Assembly: GCA_900542275.1 (NCBI GenBank) | Contig: UQMW01000039.1 | Coordinates: 1 to 22,473 of the forward strand | Length of the DNA: 22,473 bases | Direction of reading: 5' to 3' | From: an uncultured Collinsella sp. | GTDB taxonomy: Bacteria > Actinomycetota > Coriobacteriia > Coriobacteriales > Coriobacteriaceae | Shown: piece by piece, positions 14,354 to 22,387 of the stretch | Layout of the letters: each line of letters opens with the position of its first letter | How positions within the stretch are numbered: position 1 is the stretch's first letter | Position numbers and translations under genes: made by a program | Notes under the pieces: generated by a model | Told to the model about the DNA's origin: nothing | What the model saw: only the letters and a program-made list of their open reading frames with translations | Database searches by the model: none

Positions 14354-14911
14354 CTAGCTCATCATGGCATTCATCATCTCGTTGGTTGCGGAATCGTCGG
14401 CAGACCACTCGCCATCGTCATTGCAGGAATACTTGAAGGTGACCTTGGTGTCCTTGGTCTTAGCAGCCTTGGTCACATCGACCATAACCTGACCGGCCAT
14501 CTTGTACAGCTCGTCATCGGAAGGCATCGAATCGAGCGCGGCGACCTTCTCCTGATACTGGGTGGCAAAATCCTCAACGATCTGGTTCATGGACTTGCAG
14601 GTAATGGTGACCTCGGCAGTTGCGGTACCCTTGTCCTCGTCGACCGTCACGTCGCCGATCTTGTAGTCAAAGCCCTCGAGATAGCTCTTGGCGTACTCCT
14701 TGGGATCGATGCCCAGCTGCTCGAACTCGTCACCCGAGGCCTCTTCCAGGCCGGCGAGGAAGTCGTCGCCGCCGTTCTTGACCTCGTCAAACTGCGTCGT
14801 AAGATCCTCGGTGATGAGCTCCTCAACCGAAGGACCTCCGCAGCCGGAAAGCACAACCACGCACGCGACCAGAACAGCCATCAGGGGCGCAAGCAGCAGC
14901 TTCTTCTTCAT
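14354..14911 (-). CDS. Small secreted lipoprotein
   Basis: This 185-residue protein has a lysine-rich N-terminus (MKKKLLLAP), a hydrophobic stretch and a lipobox LSGC with Cys24, so it is expected to be cleaved by signal peptidase II and anchored in the membrane, facing outward. The mature part is acidic and hydrophilic (QFDEVKNGGDDFLAGLEE..., IDPKEYAKSYLEGFDY, ATAEVTITCKSMNQI) and ends in KVTFKYSCNDDGEWSADD. The pattern resembles small DUF4878/DUF5105-type bacterial lipoproteins, but I cannot name a function. The start at 14911 follows GGGAGG by 6 bases; an earlier ATG at 14935 has no such site. A TTGCCG/TAGTAT promoter candidate lies upstream, so it is probably transcribed alone. Confidence 0.85.
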   Translation of the reverse strand: MKKKLLLAPLMAVLVACVVVLSGCGGPSVEELITEDLTTQFDEVKNGGDDFLAGLEEASGDEFEQLGIDPKEYAKSYLEGFDYKIGDVTVDEDKGTATAEVTITCKSMNQIVEDFATQYQEKVAALDSMPSDDELYKMAGQVMVDVTKAAKTKDTKVTFKYSCNDDGEWSADDSATNEMMNAMMS

Positions 14912-14974
14912 GACATTCCTCCCAACAAGCGGCACCGCGCTTCCCGACGCGGTGCGCGTCGTAACAATAAGGCC

Positions 14975-15004
14975 ATACTAGCCGATAACGAACACCCCCG
15001 GCAA
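14975..15004 (-). promoter_or_regulatory. Possible promoter of the lipoprotein gene
   Basis: TTGCCG (14999-15004), 18 bases, then TAGTAT (14975-14980) on the minus strand, about 65 bases before the start codon. The match is moderate. Confidence 0.4.
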
Positions 15005-15089
15005 AGCAAAGGCGCAGTCGGCTCGATTTAACGTCCGAACGGTTTACCGGTCCGCCCAACGCGCAATAAAACGTTCCGCCGCATTGCAA

Positions 15090-15121
15090 TAAAAAAGGGC
15101 GGCCGGATAACCCGACCACCC
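15090..15121 (-). terminator. Terminator of the PTS EIIA gene
   Basis: On the minus strand, arms of 10 bases (15112-15121 and 15097-15106, two G-U pairs) close a 5-base loop and are followed by TTTTTT. It starts about 25 bases after the gene's stop. Confidence 0.85.
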
Positions 15122-15146
15122 CAAAACACCCTTATGTTGCCGCAGA

Positions 15147-15683
15147 CTACTTGCGGACGACCTTAACGATGGCGTCACCGGCGGCGACAGCGGAGTCGGC
15201 CTCGACGGCGAGTTCGACATCGGCAAACTCGGCGGTGTTGGACACAGCAACGACGACGCAGTCCTTGTAGCCGGCAGCGGCGATCTTGGCGCGGTCGATC
15301 TTGAGCATGGGCTGGCCAGCCTTTACGACGTCGTCGGCCTTGACGAAGCCCTCGAAGCCATCGCCGTTCATGTTGACGGTATCGACGCCAACGTGCACCA
15401 GAACCTCGATGCCGCTATCGGACTGCAGGCCCACGGCGTGACCCATGGTGACGGTCACCTTGCCGTCGCAGGGAGCGTAGACCAGATCGTCCTCGGGCCA
15501 CACGGCGCAGCCCTTGCCCAGAACCTCGCCACCAAAGACGGGATCGGGCACGTCGGCCATCTTGATGACCTTGCCCTTGACGGGCGAGCACAGCACGTCG
15601 GCGCCGGCAGAAGCAGAGATGGAGGCCGGAGCAGCGGCAGCCGCGGGCTCGGCCTTCTTCTTGAACATGTCAAACAGACCCAT
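15147..15683 (-). CDS. crr: PTS glucose-type EIIA component
   Basis: This 178-residue cytoplasmic phosphocarrier passes phosphate from HPr to a sugar-specific EIIB. It has a short Lys/Ala-rich N-terminus and then the EIIA-Glc fold: SPVKGKVIKMADVPDPVF, APCDGKVTV, MGHAVGL (His82) and the phosphorylation motif IEVLVHVGVDTVNMNG (His97). Both conserved histidines are present. The start at 15683 has AGGAG 7 bases upstream; the open frame upstream is not conserved. It has its own promoter and terminator and is a stand-alone EIIA, with no EIIB/EIIC gene in the window. It lies downstream of a 6-phospho-beta-glucosidase gene, so it may serve a beta-glucoside or glucose PTS and act in carbon regulation. 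Confidence 0.92.
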   Translation of the reverse strand: MGLFDMFKKKAEPAAAAAPASISASAGADVLCSPVKGKVIKMADVPDPVFGGEVLGKGCAVWPEDDLVYAPCDGKVTVTMGHAVGLQSDSGIEVLVHVGVDTVNMNGDGFEGFVKADDVVKAGQPMLKIDRAKIAAAGYKDCVVVAVSNTAEFADVELAVEADSAVAAGDAIVKVVRK

Positions 15684-15732
15684 ACGTTTTCTCCTCTTGA
15701 TCAAGCGCAACGTTATGCGCATGCCTATGGTG

Positions 15733-15761
15733 ATTATAGTGCCAAATGGTTCAAATGCTAA
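15733..15761 (-). promoter_or_regulatory. Promoter of the PTS EIIA gene
   Basis: TTAGCA, 17 bases, then a perfect TATAAT on the minus strand, placing the start of transcription about 43 bases before the ATG. The -35 matches the consensus at four of six positions and is the same as that of the glycoside hydrolase promoter at 18478. Confidence 0.7.
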
Positions 15762-15822
15762 GGTGGGGACTCGAATCGCGAGCCCGTACCAAGGCTTTCC
15801 CCGGTGGCACTCATCTTGTCAA

Positions 15823-17271
15823 TTAAGCCAGGCCCTCGGTACCGTTGGACTTGATGATCTTCTGGTAGGCGAAGAAGCTGTCCTTGCGGCGGCGCTCGTA
15901 GGTGCCGGTGCCGTCATCGTACTTATCGACGTGGATAAAGCCGTAGCGCTTGCGCATCTCGCCGGTGCCGACGGAAACCAGGTCGATGGGGCCCCACCAG
16001 GTGTAGGCGATCAGGTCGACGCCGTCGGCAATGGCCTCGCCCATGGCCTTGACGTGGCTCTGCAAGTAGGCGATACGATACGAGTCGTGGATGGAGCCGT
16101 CCTCCTCGACCTCATCGTAGGCGCCCATGCCATTCTCGACCACCATCAGCGGAATCTCGTAGCGGGCGTAAATCTCGTTGAGGGCGATGCGCAGACCCAG
16201 CGGATCGATCTGCCAGCCCCAGTCGGTGGACTCCAGATAGGGATTCTTGCCGCCAAAGGTCATGTTGCCCTCGGTCATCTCGTGATCCTTGTGGGTGCCC
16301 ACGGTGCCGGACATGTAGTAGCTAAAGGTGTAGAAATCGACCTTGCCGTCGGCGATATCCTGCAGGTCGCCGTCCTCCATCACAAGCTCGACATCGTTCT
16401 CGGCCCAGAAGCGCTTGGCATAGAACGGATACTTGCCGCGCACCTGCACGTCGGAGCAGTACCAGTTCATGGTATTCATCTCCTGCTGCGCGGCGAACAC
16501 GTCGGCCGGATCGCACGTGGCGGCATAGGAAAGGATGAAGCAGTCCATGTTGCCCATCTTAAACTGCGGGTAATGCTCGTGGGCATAGCGCACGACGCGG
16601 CCGCTGGCGACAAACTGGTGATGCAGCGCCTGCATACGAGCCTGCGGCGTAGCATGGACCGCCGAAGCCGGGCCCTCAAAGCCCTGAATCATGCTGGTCT
16701 CAAAGAGGTTGCCCATGTCCTGAGTGCCGCAGTTGATCTCGTTGAAGGTGAGCCAGAACTTGACCTTGTCCTGATAGCGGTCGAAGACGGTCTGGCAGTA
16801 CTTCTCAAAGAAGCCGATGAGCTCGCGGCTCGCCCAGCCGTTGTATTTCTCGACCAGGTGATAGGGCATCTCGTAGTGCGACAGGGTCACGAGCGGCTCG
16901 ATATTGTGAGCGCGCAGGCAGTCGAAGACGCGGTCGTAGAAGGCGAGGCCGGCCTCGTTGGGCTCGGCGTCGTCACCGTTGGGGAAGATGCGGCTCCAAG
17001 AGATGGACATGCGGAACATGGTAAAGCCCATCTCGGCGAACAGCGCGATGTCCTCCTCGTAGTGATGGTAAAAGTCGATACCGTCATGGTTGGGGTAGAA
17101 GCGGTTAGGGTCGATGTCGATCGTAATCTGGCGCGGCTCCTTGTAGCTGCCACCCAAGAAGTGGTCGTCGACCGACGGACCGCGGCCGTCAACGTTCCAA
17201 GCGCCCTCAAACTGATTGGCGGCCGTGGCGCCGCCCCAATAGAAACCCTCGGGGAACTTGATGTTTGCCAT
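15823..17271 (-). CDS. GH1 6-phospho-beta-glucosidase
   Basis: This 482-residue GH1 beta/alpha-barrel enzyme hydrolyses phosphorylated beta-glucosides delivered by a PTS (for example cellobiose-6-phosphate) to glucose-6-phosphate and an aglycone or glucose. Markers are FYWGGATAANQFEGAW at the start, SISWSRIFPNG, the acid/base glutamate in TFNEIN (Glu178) and the nucleophile in VVENG (Glu379). The C-terminal KRYGFIHVDKYDDGTGTYERR with following KDSFFAYQKII is typical of the phospho-specific branch. The start at 17271 has AAGGAG 6 bases before it; an ATG two codons earlier touches the same site. It is followed 139 bases later by the EIIA gene with its own promoter. The substrate permease is not in the window. 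A weak dyad at 17377-17395 lies upstream. Confidence 0.93.
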   Translation of the reverse strand: MANIKFPEGFYWGGATAANQFEGAWNVDGRGPSVDDHFLGGSYKEPRQITIDIDPNRFYPNHDGIDFYHHYEEDIALFAEMGFTMFRMSISWSRIFPNGDDAEPNEAGLAFYDRVFDCLRAHNIEPLVTLSHYEMPYHLVEKYNGWASRELIGFFEKYCQTVFDRYQDKVKFWLTFNEINCGTQDMGNLFETSMIQGFEGPASAVHATPQARMQALHHQFVASGRVVRYAHEHYPQFKMGNMDCFILSYAATCDPADVFAAQQEMNTMNWYCSDVQVRGKYPFYAKRFWAENDVELVMEDGDLQDIADGKVDFYTFSYYMSGTVGTHKDHEMTEGNMTFGGKNPYLESTDWGWQIDPLGLRIALNEIYARYEIPLMVVENGMGAYDEVEEDGSIHDSYRIAYLQSHVKAMGEAIADGVDLIAYTWWGPIDLVSVGTGEMRKRYGFIHVDKYDDGTGTYERRRKDSFFAYQKIIKSNGTEGLA

Positions 17272-17438
17272 GAGCATCTCCTTTGCATTGCGGGTCGATA
17301 GGCCGAGTATCGCCCACGCACGCGACAGGCAGGGGCAGGGGTGCCAAACCCGACACTTCTTTTCGCAGACGCGCGCTGCAACAGCGCTGCAGCTGAAACT
17401 TTTTGACACCGAAGGAGCGAAGACGATCCGCCCCGCGC

Positions 17439-18431
17439 TTACCGGCGGTATGCCGCGGGGGTGCAGCCATACTTGTCGTGAAACTTACGGTAGAAGAAGC
17501 TCATGTTTTCATAGCCCACCGCATGCGCAGCCGCCCCGGCCGTGGCGCCGCCGCGCAGAAGCTCGGCCGCACGTACCAGGCGTCGCTCCTGCACAAGCTG
17601 CCTAAAGGTCTTGCCCACATGGCGCTTGAGAAGCGCCGTCGCATAATTAGGGCTCAAGCCAAACTCCGCCGCCATCCCCTCGAGGGAGCATGCAGCGAAT
17701 TCACAATCGATATAGCCAAGCATTCCCGTCACCAGGGCAGTGGGCCCCGCCGTGCCGTCCGCCGCGCCGCGCACCAGCTCGCGCTCGTAGCAATCCATGA
17801 GCTCGGCCAAAAACAGCTGAAACAGACGCAAGACGATCTCGGGACCGTTGGGGCTCGGGTCGTACAGCTCGCAGAGCATCTCCTGCATGTAGCGCCGAAT
17901 CCGACGGCTCTCGCCGCAGTAAAAACGGACATGGCCCCGATGGTCCGTCTCGCTGTTGAGCGCGTTGAACAAAAACCGCGAGACCGCGCTCTCGCGCGAG
18001 AGGCTCGACTCGAGACTCCGGCGCAAAAAAGAGCGTGAAACGGTCATGCTCAGCATGATGTCGTCCTCGCCGAGCGCCGCCACGGCATGAGGGCAAAGGG
18101 CGTCGAGCAAAAGCACCTCGTTGCGGCGCAACTCGAGCCTCTCCCCCGCCACCGTCTGCGGGCAGCGCCCGCGATACACATAGCTCATCTCCACGTAATC
18201 ATGCACGTGCTCGGGAACTGCATTAAAGCGCGAGTTTTTCCTTATCGTCAGGCCACGCGGCATGCCGGGCTGGGCATAGGCAAACCCTGGCTGCCCAATC
18301 TTGCGCACTGGGCATCCGTCGATTTCGACATGCTCGGTCATAATCGACCAATCAAATGCCATGCCGTCTTTATAAGCGATCTCACTGGCGCTCAGTTCGC
18401 TGAGCCTACGCTCGAGCTCGTCGATCTCCAT
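17439..18431 (-). CDS. AraC-family transcriptional regulator with cupin sensor domain
   Basis: This 330-residue regulator has an N-terminal beta-barrel (cupin-like) ligand domain around FNAVPEHVHDYVEMSYVYRG and a C-terminal AraC double HTH (about 230-330). The HTH is visible as SLEGMAAEFGLSPNYATALLKRHVG followed by the second helix pair ending in VGYENMSFFYRKFHDKYG and TPAAYRR, close to the AraC signature. Such regulators usually bind a sugar and activate neighbouring hydrolase genes. It is divergent from the GH106-like gene, with 114 bases between, and upstream of the GH1 gene on the same strand (167 bases away), so it may control either or both. The ribosome binding site is weak, hinting at low expression. 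Confidence 0.9.
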   Translation of the reverse strand: MEIDELERRLSELSASEIAYKDGMAFDWSIMTEHVEIDGCPVRKIGQPGFAYAQPGMPRGLTIRKNSRFNAVPEHVHDYVEMSYVYRGRCPQTVAGERLELRRNEVLLLDALCPHAVAALGEDDIMLSMTVSRSFLRRSLESSLSRESAVSRFLFNALNSETDHRGHVRFYCGESRRIRRYMQEMLCELYDPSPNGPEIVLRLFQLFLAELMDCYERELVRGAADGTAGPTALVTGMLGYIDCEFAACSLEGMAAEFGLSPNYATALLKRHVGKTFRQLVQERRLVRAAELLRGGATAGAAAHAVGYENMSFFYRKFHDKYGCTPAAYRR

Positions 18432-18477
18432 GGCTTGCCAATCGTTGATTTAGTCATAGTTCGTCGTGATTCAGATA

Positions 18478-18506
18478 TTAGCAGAACGCGCCGACGCGTC
18501 CATAAT
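18478..18506 (+). promoter_or_regulatory. Promoter of the GH106-like gene
   Basis: TTAGCA (18478-18483), 17 bases, then CATAAT (18501-18506) on the plus strand, about 40 bases before the ATG. It lies in the divergent gap with the AraC regulator, whose binding site is expected here but could not be pinned down. Confidence 0.6.
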
Positions 18507-18545
18507 CTGTGCTATGCAGCAGATCGATCGAGCCAAGGAGGATCC

Positions 18546-21137
18546 ATGACCGCGCACTATCAGCAGGTGCTCGAGGGTACATACGACAACCATGTGCTTC
18601 CGTTTTTGTGGATGAAGGGCGAGAGCCATAAGACCATTGCCGAGTATCTGGAAAAGATCGCCGGCGCCGACATCCACGAGGTCTGTCTCGAAAGCCGCCC
18701 ACACCCCGATTTTTGCGGCGAGGGCTGGTGGCGCGACTTGCGCTTTGTCATTGACGAGTGCAAGCAGCTGGGCCTTAAGCTCTGGATCTTGGACGACGCG
18801 CACTTCCCCACGGGCTTTGCCAACGTCGCCGTCAAGGAGGCCGTGCCCGAGCTCCGCAAGATCGTGCTCACGCACCGCACGTTCGACATCGTGGGCCCCA
18901 CGTCCGCCGCGAGCATCGCGCTCGCCAACATGCTCGACAAAACGGAGCGCTTCTACGGCGTGACATTTATGCAGGACGGCAGCCCCGTCGACGTCGCTTA
19001 CCGAGTAATCGACGATGCAGACGGCAACCCCAGCCGCCTGGTCTTCGATGCACCTGCGGGCCTCACGCAGGCATGCGTGATGTTCACGAGCGGCAAGACC
19101 TCCTACAACGAGGACTACATCAATATGGTCGACCGCGCCTCGGTGGCGCAGCTCATCGATGCTGTCTACGAGCCGCATTTTGAGCATCTGGGCGATGAGT
19201 TTGGCAAGACGATCCTGGGCTTTTTCTCCGATGAGCCCGGATTTGCCAACGAGAAGGGCACCACGGGCCCCGATGGCATCTCGGACACGCTCATCGGCAA
19301 GGCCACCGCGCCCCTACCCTGGTCGGCCGAGCTTGAGCGTCGCCTACGCGCGGCACTGGGCGAGCGCTACCTGGCCGAGCTCCCGCACCTGTGGGACCGC
19401 GAGCCGGCCGGCGCGCACGTACGCCACGTCTATATGGACATCGCGAGCACCCTCTATAAGGAGTGCTTCTGCGACCAGCTCGGAGACTGGTGCCGCGCGC
19501 GCGGCGTGCAGTACATCGGCCACGTTATCGAGGACAAGGACTGCCACGCGCGCCTGGGCGTGGGCGCCGGGCACTACTTCCGCGCCGTGGGCGGTCAGGA
19601 CATGGCGGGCGTCGACATCGTGATCAACCAGCTGGTACCCGGCATGGACCGCGGCCTTCACAGCTACGGACGCGGCGTGTGGAACCTCGAGTTCTATAAC
19701 TACGTGCTGCCCAAGCTGGGCTCCTCGGCAGCACACCTCGACCCCAAAAAGCAGGGGCGCTGCATGGCCGAGGTCTTTGGCGCATTTGGATGGCACGAAG
19801 GCCTACGCGAGATGAAGTGGATCGCCGATCATTTTTTGGTGCGCGGCGTCAATTGGTTTGTGCCGCATGCCTTTAGCATGGCCGCCTTCCCCGACTGGGA
19901 CTGCCCGCCGCATTTCTATGCGCATGGCCAAAACCCCCAGTTTGCACACTTTGGGCAGCTCATGAGCTACATGAACCGTACGGCGAGCCTGCTGAGCGGC
20001 GGGCGCGCAACGACCCCGGTGGCGCTTCTCTACCATGCGGACGCCGAGTGGACAGGCGAGGCGAACTTTATGCAGCATGCCGCCTCCGAGCTTATGCGCG
20101 CGCAGGTCGACTTTGACATCGTGCCGGCAGAGGCATTTGAGGACGCAGGGCGCTATGCCGTTGAAATTGCCGCAGACGGTAGCGGCTTTGGCGTGAACGG
20201 CCAGGCATACCGCTGCCTGGTGATGCCCGGAGCCGAGTTTGTCGGCGGAGCCGTGCTCGACTTTGCCGCGCGCGCCGCAGCCGCAGGTGTTGCCGTGTAC
20301 GCGCTGGATGAGTTGCCGAGCAAGCGCTACGACGGTGATATTGCAGCCCGCGAGGGCTTTGCCTCCGTGGATGCAGCCGCGGTCGCCGGCATCAAGCTCC
20401 TGGCAACCGCCGAGCTCGCAGGCACGCTTGCCGACGCCGGTATGCAGACCGTGGTTTGTGCCGAGTCCCAGCCCTGGCTGCGCGCACTGCGCTACGAGCG
20501 GGCGGGCGAGACCTATCTGATGCTCGTCAACGAGCATCCCAAGCAGGGTATCTCCACTCAGATTGCGCTTGCCGACGGCATACCCGTTGCAGGCGCGCGC
20601 CTCGACCTGCTCAACGGCACCGATCCCGCCGCCTTTGACGGCACGCTCGAGCTGGCTCCCTACGAGAGCTGCATCGTGGTCCTTGGGGCTACAGGTTCCG
20701 CCGGCGCGGCAACTGCTGGAGACGAAGCCACATGCGTCGACGAGCCCTGGGCGGTTGCCTTCTCTGCCCCTGGTACCGATGCCTTTGGCGAGTCTGTTGA
20801 GCTTGCAGACCTGCACGACCTTTCCTCGGCCGAGTTCCCCGGCAAGGCCGGCACGTTCCGCTACCAGGCCTCCTTTGTCCTGGGCGAAGCGGCCAGCCGC
20901 GCTGTCATCGACCTTGGGGAGGTCTTTGAGACCGCAACCGTCACCCTCGACGGCAAATCCCTCGGCACCCGCATCTGTCCGCCTTACCGCTTTGAGGCCG
21001 CCGCACTTTTAGCCGGTGGGCACGCGCTCACGATCGATATCATCAACACCCTCGACCACGCCGTCCCCGACGTGTTCGGCATGACCGAGCCCTCCGAGCC
21101 CAGCGGTCTCTTGGGGCCCGTACGCGTGCTCGGGTAA
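18546..21137 (+). CDS. Large GH106-like glycoside hydrolase
   Basis: This 863-residue protein has no signal peptide, so it probably acts in the cytoplasm on imported glycosides. The barrel region includes WWRDLRFVIDECKQLGLKLW, ILDDAHFPTG, FFSDEPGF and a block around EVFGAFGWHEGLREMKWIAD and HFLVRGVNWFVPHAFS, which resembles GH106 alpha-L-rhamnosidases and related hydrolases. Carboxylates in SDEPG and AEVFG are catalytic candidates. A C-terminal beta-sandwich (about 780-863; FRYQASFVLGEA, VTLDGKSLG) is like the sugar-binding domain of GH2 and GH106 enzymes. The exact family and substrate are uncertain. AAGGAGG stands just before the ATG at 18546; a longer frame upstream overlaps the regulator and is spurious. 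Divergent AraC control is likely. Confidence 0.8.
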   Translation: MTAHYQQVLEGTYDNHVLPFLWMKGESHKTIAEYLEKIAGADIHEVCLESRPHPDFCGEGWWRDLRFVIDECKQLGLKLWILDDAHFPTGFANVAVKEAVPELRKIVLTHRTFDIVGPTSAASIALANMLDKTERFYGVTFMQDGSPVDVAYRVIDDADGNPSRLVFDAPAGLTQACVMFTSGKTSYNEDYINMVDRASVAQLIDAVYEPHFEHLGDEFGKTILGFFSDEPGFANEKGTTGPDGISDTLIGKATAPLPWSAELERRLRAALGERYLAELPHLWDREPAGAHVRHVYMDIASTLYKECFCDQLGDWCRARGVQYIGHVIEDKDCHARLGVGAGHYFRAVGGQDMAGVDIVINQLVPGMDRGLHSYGRGVWNLEFYNYVLPKLGSSAAHLDPKKQGRCMAEVFGAFGWHEGLREMKWIADHFLVRGVNWFVPHAFSMAAFPDWDCPPHFYAHGQNPQFAHFGQLMSYMNRTASLLSGGRATTPVALLYHADAEWTGEANFMQHAASELMRAQVDFDIVPAEAFEDAGRYAVEIAADGSGFGVNGQAYRCLVMPGAEFVGGAVLDFAARAAAAGVAVYALDELPSKRYDGDIAAREGFASVDAAAVAGIKLLATAELAGTLADAGMQTVVCAESQPWLRALRYERAGETYLMLVNEHPKQGISTQIALADGIPVAGARLDLLNGTDPAAFDGTLELAPYESCIVVLGATGSAGAATAGDEATCVDEPWAVAFSAPGTDAFGESVELADLHDLSSAEFPGKAGTFRYQASFVLGEAASRAVIDLGEVFETATVTLDGKSLGTRICPPYRFEAAALLAGGHALTIDIINTLDHAVPDVFGMTEPSEPSGLLGPVRVLG

Positions 21138-21201
21138 CGCCCCGGGCGCAAACGGCCCAACAAGGACAGCGCCCCTATGTTGAGCCCGCACAGCGTCGAG
21201 C

Positions 21202-21228
21202 GGTCCGTCGTTCATAGACCGGCGGACC
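21202..21228 (+). other. Hairpin between the hydrolase and the RpiR gene
   Basis: Nine-base arms (21202-21210, 21220-21228, one G-U pair) with a 9-base loop. No T-run follows on the plus strand, so it is not a clear terminator; function unknown. Confidence 0.35.
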
Positions 21229-21256
21229 AAAACTCCCAGCCAAGCCGAACGTTTTA

Positions 21257-21281
21257 TTTATCGCTATGATTGGTTTATCGC
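21257..21281 (+). promoter_or_regulatory. Direct repeat upstream of the RpiR-type regulator, possible operator
   Basis: TTTATCGC occurs at 21257-21264 and again at 21274-21281, 17 bases apart, flanking a TATGAT box (21265-21270). This position over a -10 would suit autoregulation, but the motif is not a known RpiR site. Confidence 0.3.
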
Positions 21282-21303
21282 GACGCAAACGCATAGGAGC
21301 CAT

Positions 21304-22158
21304 ATGGATATCAGGCGAAAGATCACGCAGGGCAAAAGCCTCACCCCCACCGAGCAACAACTTGGGCGAACGGCCCTCGCCATGGGCGAGGATGTGCGCG
21401 GGCTTTCCATTAAGGAATTTGCCGCGTGCGCCAACGTTTCGGTCGCGAGCGTGCACCGCTTTTGCAAAAAGCTCGGCCTCGAGGGATTCAAAGACCTCAA
21501 GGTCGAGCTCATCCGCCAGGCGACCGAGGCGGGCAACCGGCGCGACGTGGACATCAACTTTCCCTTCGATGCCACCTCCGCCCCTGCGCAGGTGATGGAG
21601 CGCATGGAGGGGCTCTACCAGACCACCTTGGCCGAAACGCAGGAGCTGCTCGACCCTGCACAGCTCGACCACGCCGCCAAGCTCATCATGCGCGCCGGCA
21701 CCGTGGACATCTACACGGGCTCGCATAACCTGTATCCAGCGGGAATGTTCCGCGATCGCCTGCTTTCCGCCGGCAAAAGCGCGACGTGCCACGACAGCGT
21801 CGAGGCGCAGGTGCGCACGGCGCTCGCCTCGGGTCCCGACCATGTGGCAATCGTCATCTCCTACAGCGGCCTTGCCCCCAACCTCAAGGAGATCTTGCCG
21901 ATCCTTAGCAGTCGACATGTCCCGGTCATCGTCATCGGCACGCCGTACTGTGCCCGCATTCACCCCGGCTTTGCCGCCTATCTCACGGTAAGCGACCACG
22001 AGAGCATGACGCACCGCATCACGCAATTCGCCAGCCATATCGCCGTGCAATACGTACTCGATTCGCTCTATAGCAGCTACTTTGCCAAAGATTACGCCCG
22101 CTGCTCCGAGTTCTTAGAGCGCTCGTTCCCCTACACCCGCCTCCCCGGACTCAAGTAA
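21304..22158 (+). CDS. MurR/RpiR-family transcriptional regulator
   Basis: This 284-residue protein has an N-terminal HTH_6 domain (about 1-75; SIKEFAACANVSVASVHRFCK and KLGLEGFKDLK) and a C-terminal SIS phosphosugar-binding domain (about 120-250; TVDIYTGSHNLYPAGMF, VAIVISYSG, HVPVIVIG). RpiR-type proteins sense phosphosugars and repress or activate sugar genes. The SIS motif SYSGLAPNL is intact, so ligand binding is expected. AGGAG lies only 4 bases before the ATG, but no better start is visible. It is downstream of the hydrolase with its own short upstream region, and its likely ligand is the phosphosugar made by the nearby hydrolases; this is inference. It is followed by palindromic repeats. 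Confidence 0.9.
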   Translation: MDIRRKITQGKSLTPTEQQLGRTALAMGEDVRGLSIKEFAACANVSVASVHRFCKKLGLEGFKDLKVELIRQATEAGNRRDVDINFPFDATSAPAQVMERMEGLYQTTLAETQELLDPAQLDHAAKLIMRAGTVDIYTGSHNLYPAGMFRDRLLSAGKSATCHDSVEAQVRTALASGPDHVAIVISYSGLAPNLKEILPILSSRHVPVIVIGTPYCARIHPGFAAYLTVSDHESMTHRITQFASHIAVQYVLDSLYSSYFAKDYARCSEFLERSFPYTRLPGLK

Positions 22159-22191
22159 CAACGAGCGAGGATTATTGGACACTCAAATAAC

Positions 22192-22255
22192 GAGCGTGGA
22201 TAATCTCCCGTTTTTGACCTGGATGCAGGCTCAAAGTGGGAGATTATCCACGCTC
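22192..22255. repeat. Nested palindrome after the RpiR gene
   Basis: Perfect 18-base arms (22192-22209, 22238-22255) enclose a smaller TTTGA/TCAAA plus CCTG/CAGG hairpin. A degenerate partial copy of the left arm (AACGAGCGAGGATTATTGG) lies at 22160-22178. It starts 33 bases after the gene's stop and could act as a terminator, though a strong T-run is absent (CATTTT on plus). Confidence 0.75.
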
Positions 22256-22266
22256 ATTTTGCGGGT

Positions 22267-22320
22267 AGTCATTGGGGACGTTCTTGAATGATTAGTCGTT
22301 TAAGAACGTCCCCAACGACT
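22267..22320. repeat. Second nested palindrome (GGGGACGTTCTT arms)
   Basis: Nineteen-base arms (22267-22285, 22302-22320) with one mismatch enclose a small AATGA/TCGTT hairpin. It follows the previous palindrome after 11 bases and shares the GGGAC core with the palindromes at 3630 and 14080. Confidence 0.75.
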
Positions 22321-22325
22321 ACATC

Positions 22326-22373
22326 AGGAGTGTCCCCAGGTGTCGGCAGAAAAGGAACGTCCCCAAGTGCCGC
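22326..22373. repeat. Two tandem copies of a GTCCCCA repeat
   Basis: Units at 22326-22346 and 22353-22373 follow AGGAnnGTCCCCAnGTGnCG, 27 bases apart. The right arm of the preceding palindrome (ACGTCCCCAAC) is a third related unit. Confidence 0.6.
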
Positions 22374-22387
22374 ATCTGGACCAGGAC

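Noticed and set aside
14019..14408. N-terminal extension of CutC
   Set aside because: It is translated from palindromic intergenic DNA and a terminator, and even overlaps the lipoprotein gene; the start at 14018 has a good ribosome site.
15514..17301. Very long plus-strand open frame (595 codons)
   Set aside because: Antisense to the EIIA and GH1 genes, low-complexity composition and no motifs.
18087..18545. Upstream extension of the glycoside hydrolase gene
   Set aside because: It overlaps the AraC gene and its promoter region; a strong ribosome site and promoter support the start at 18546.
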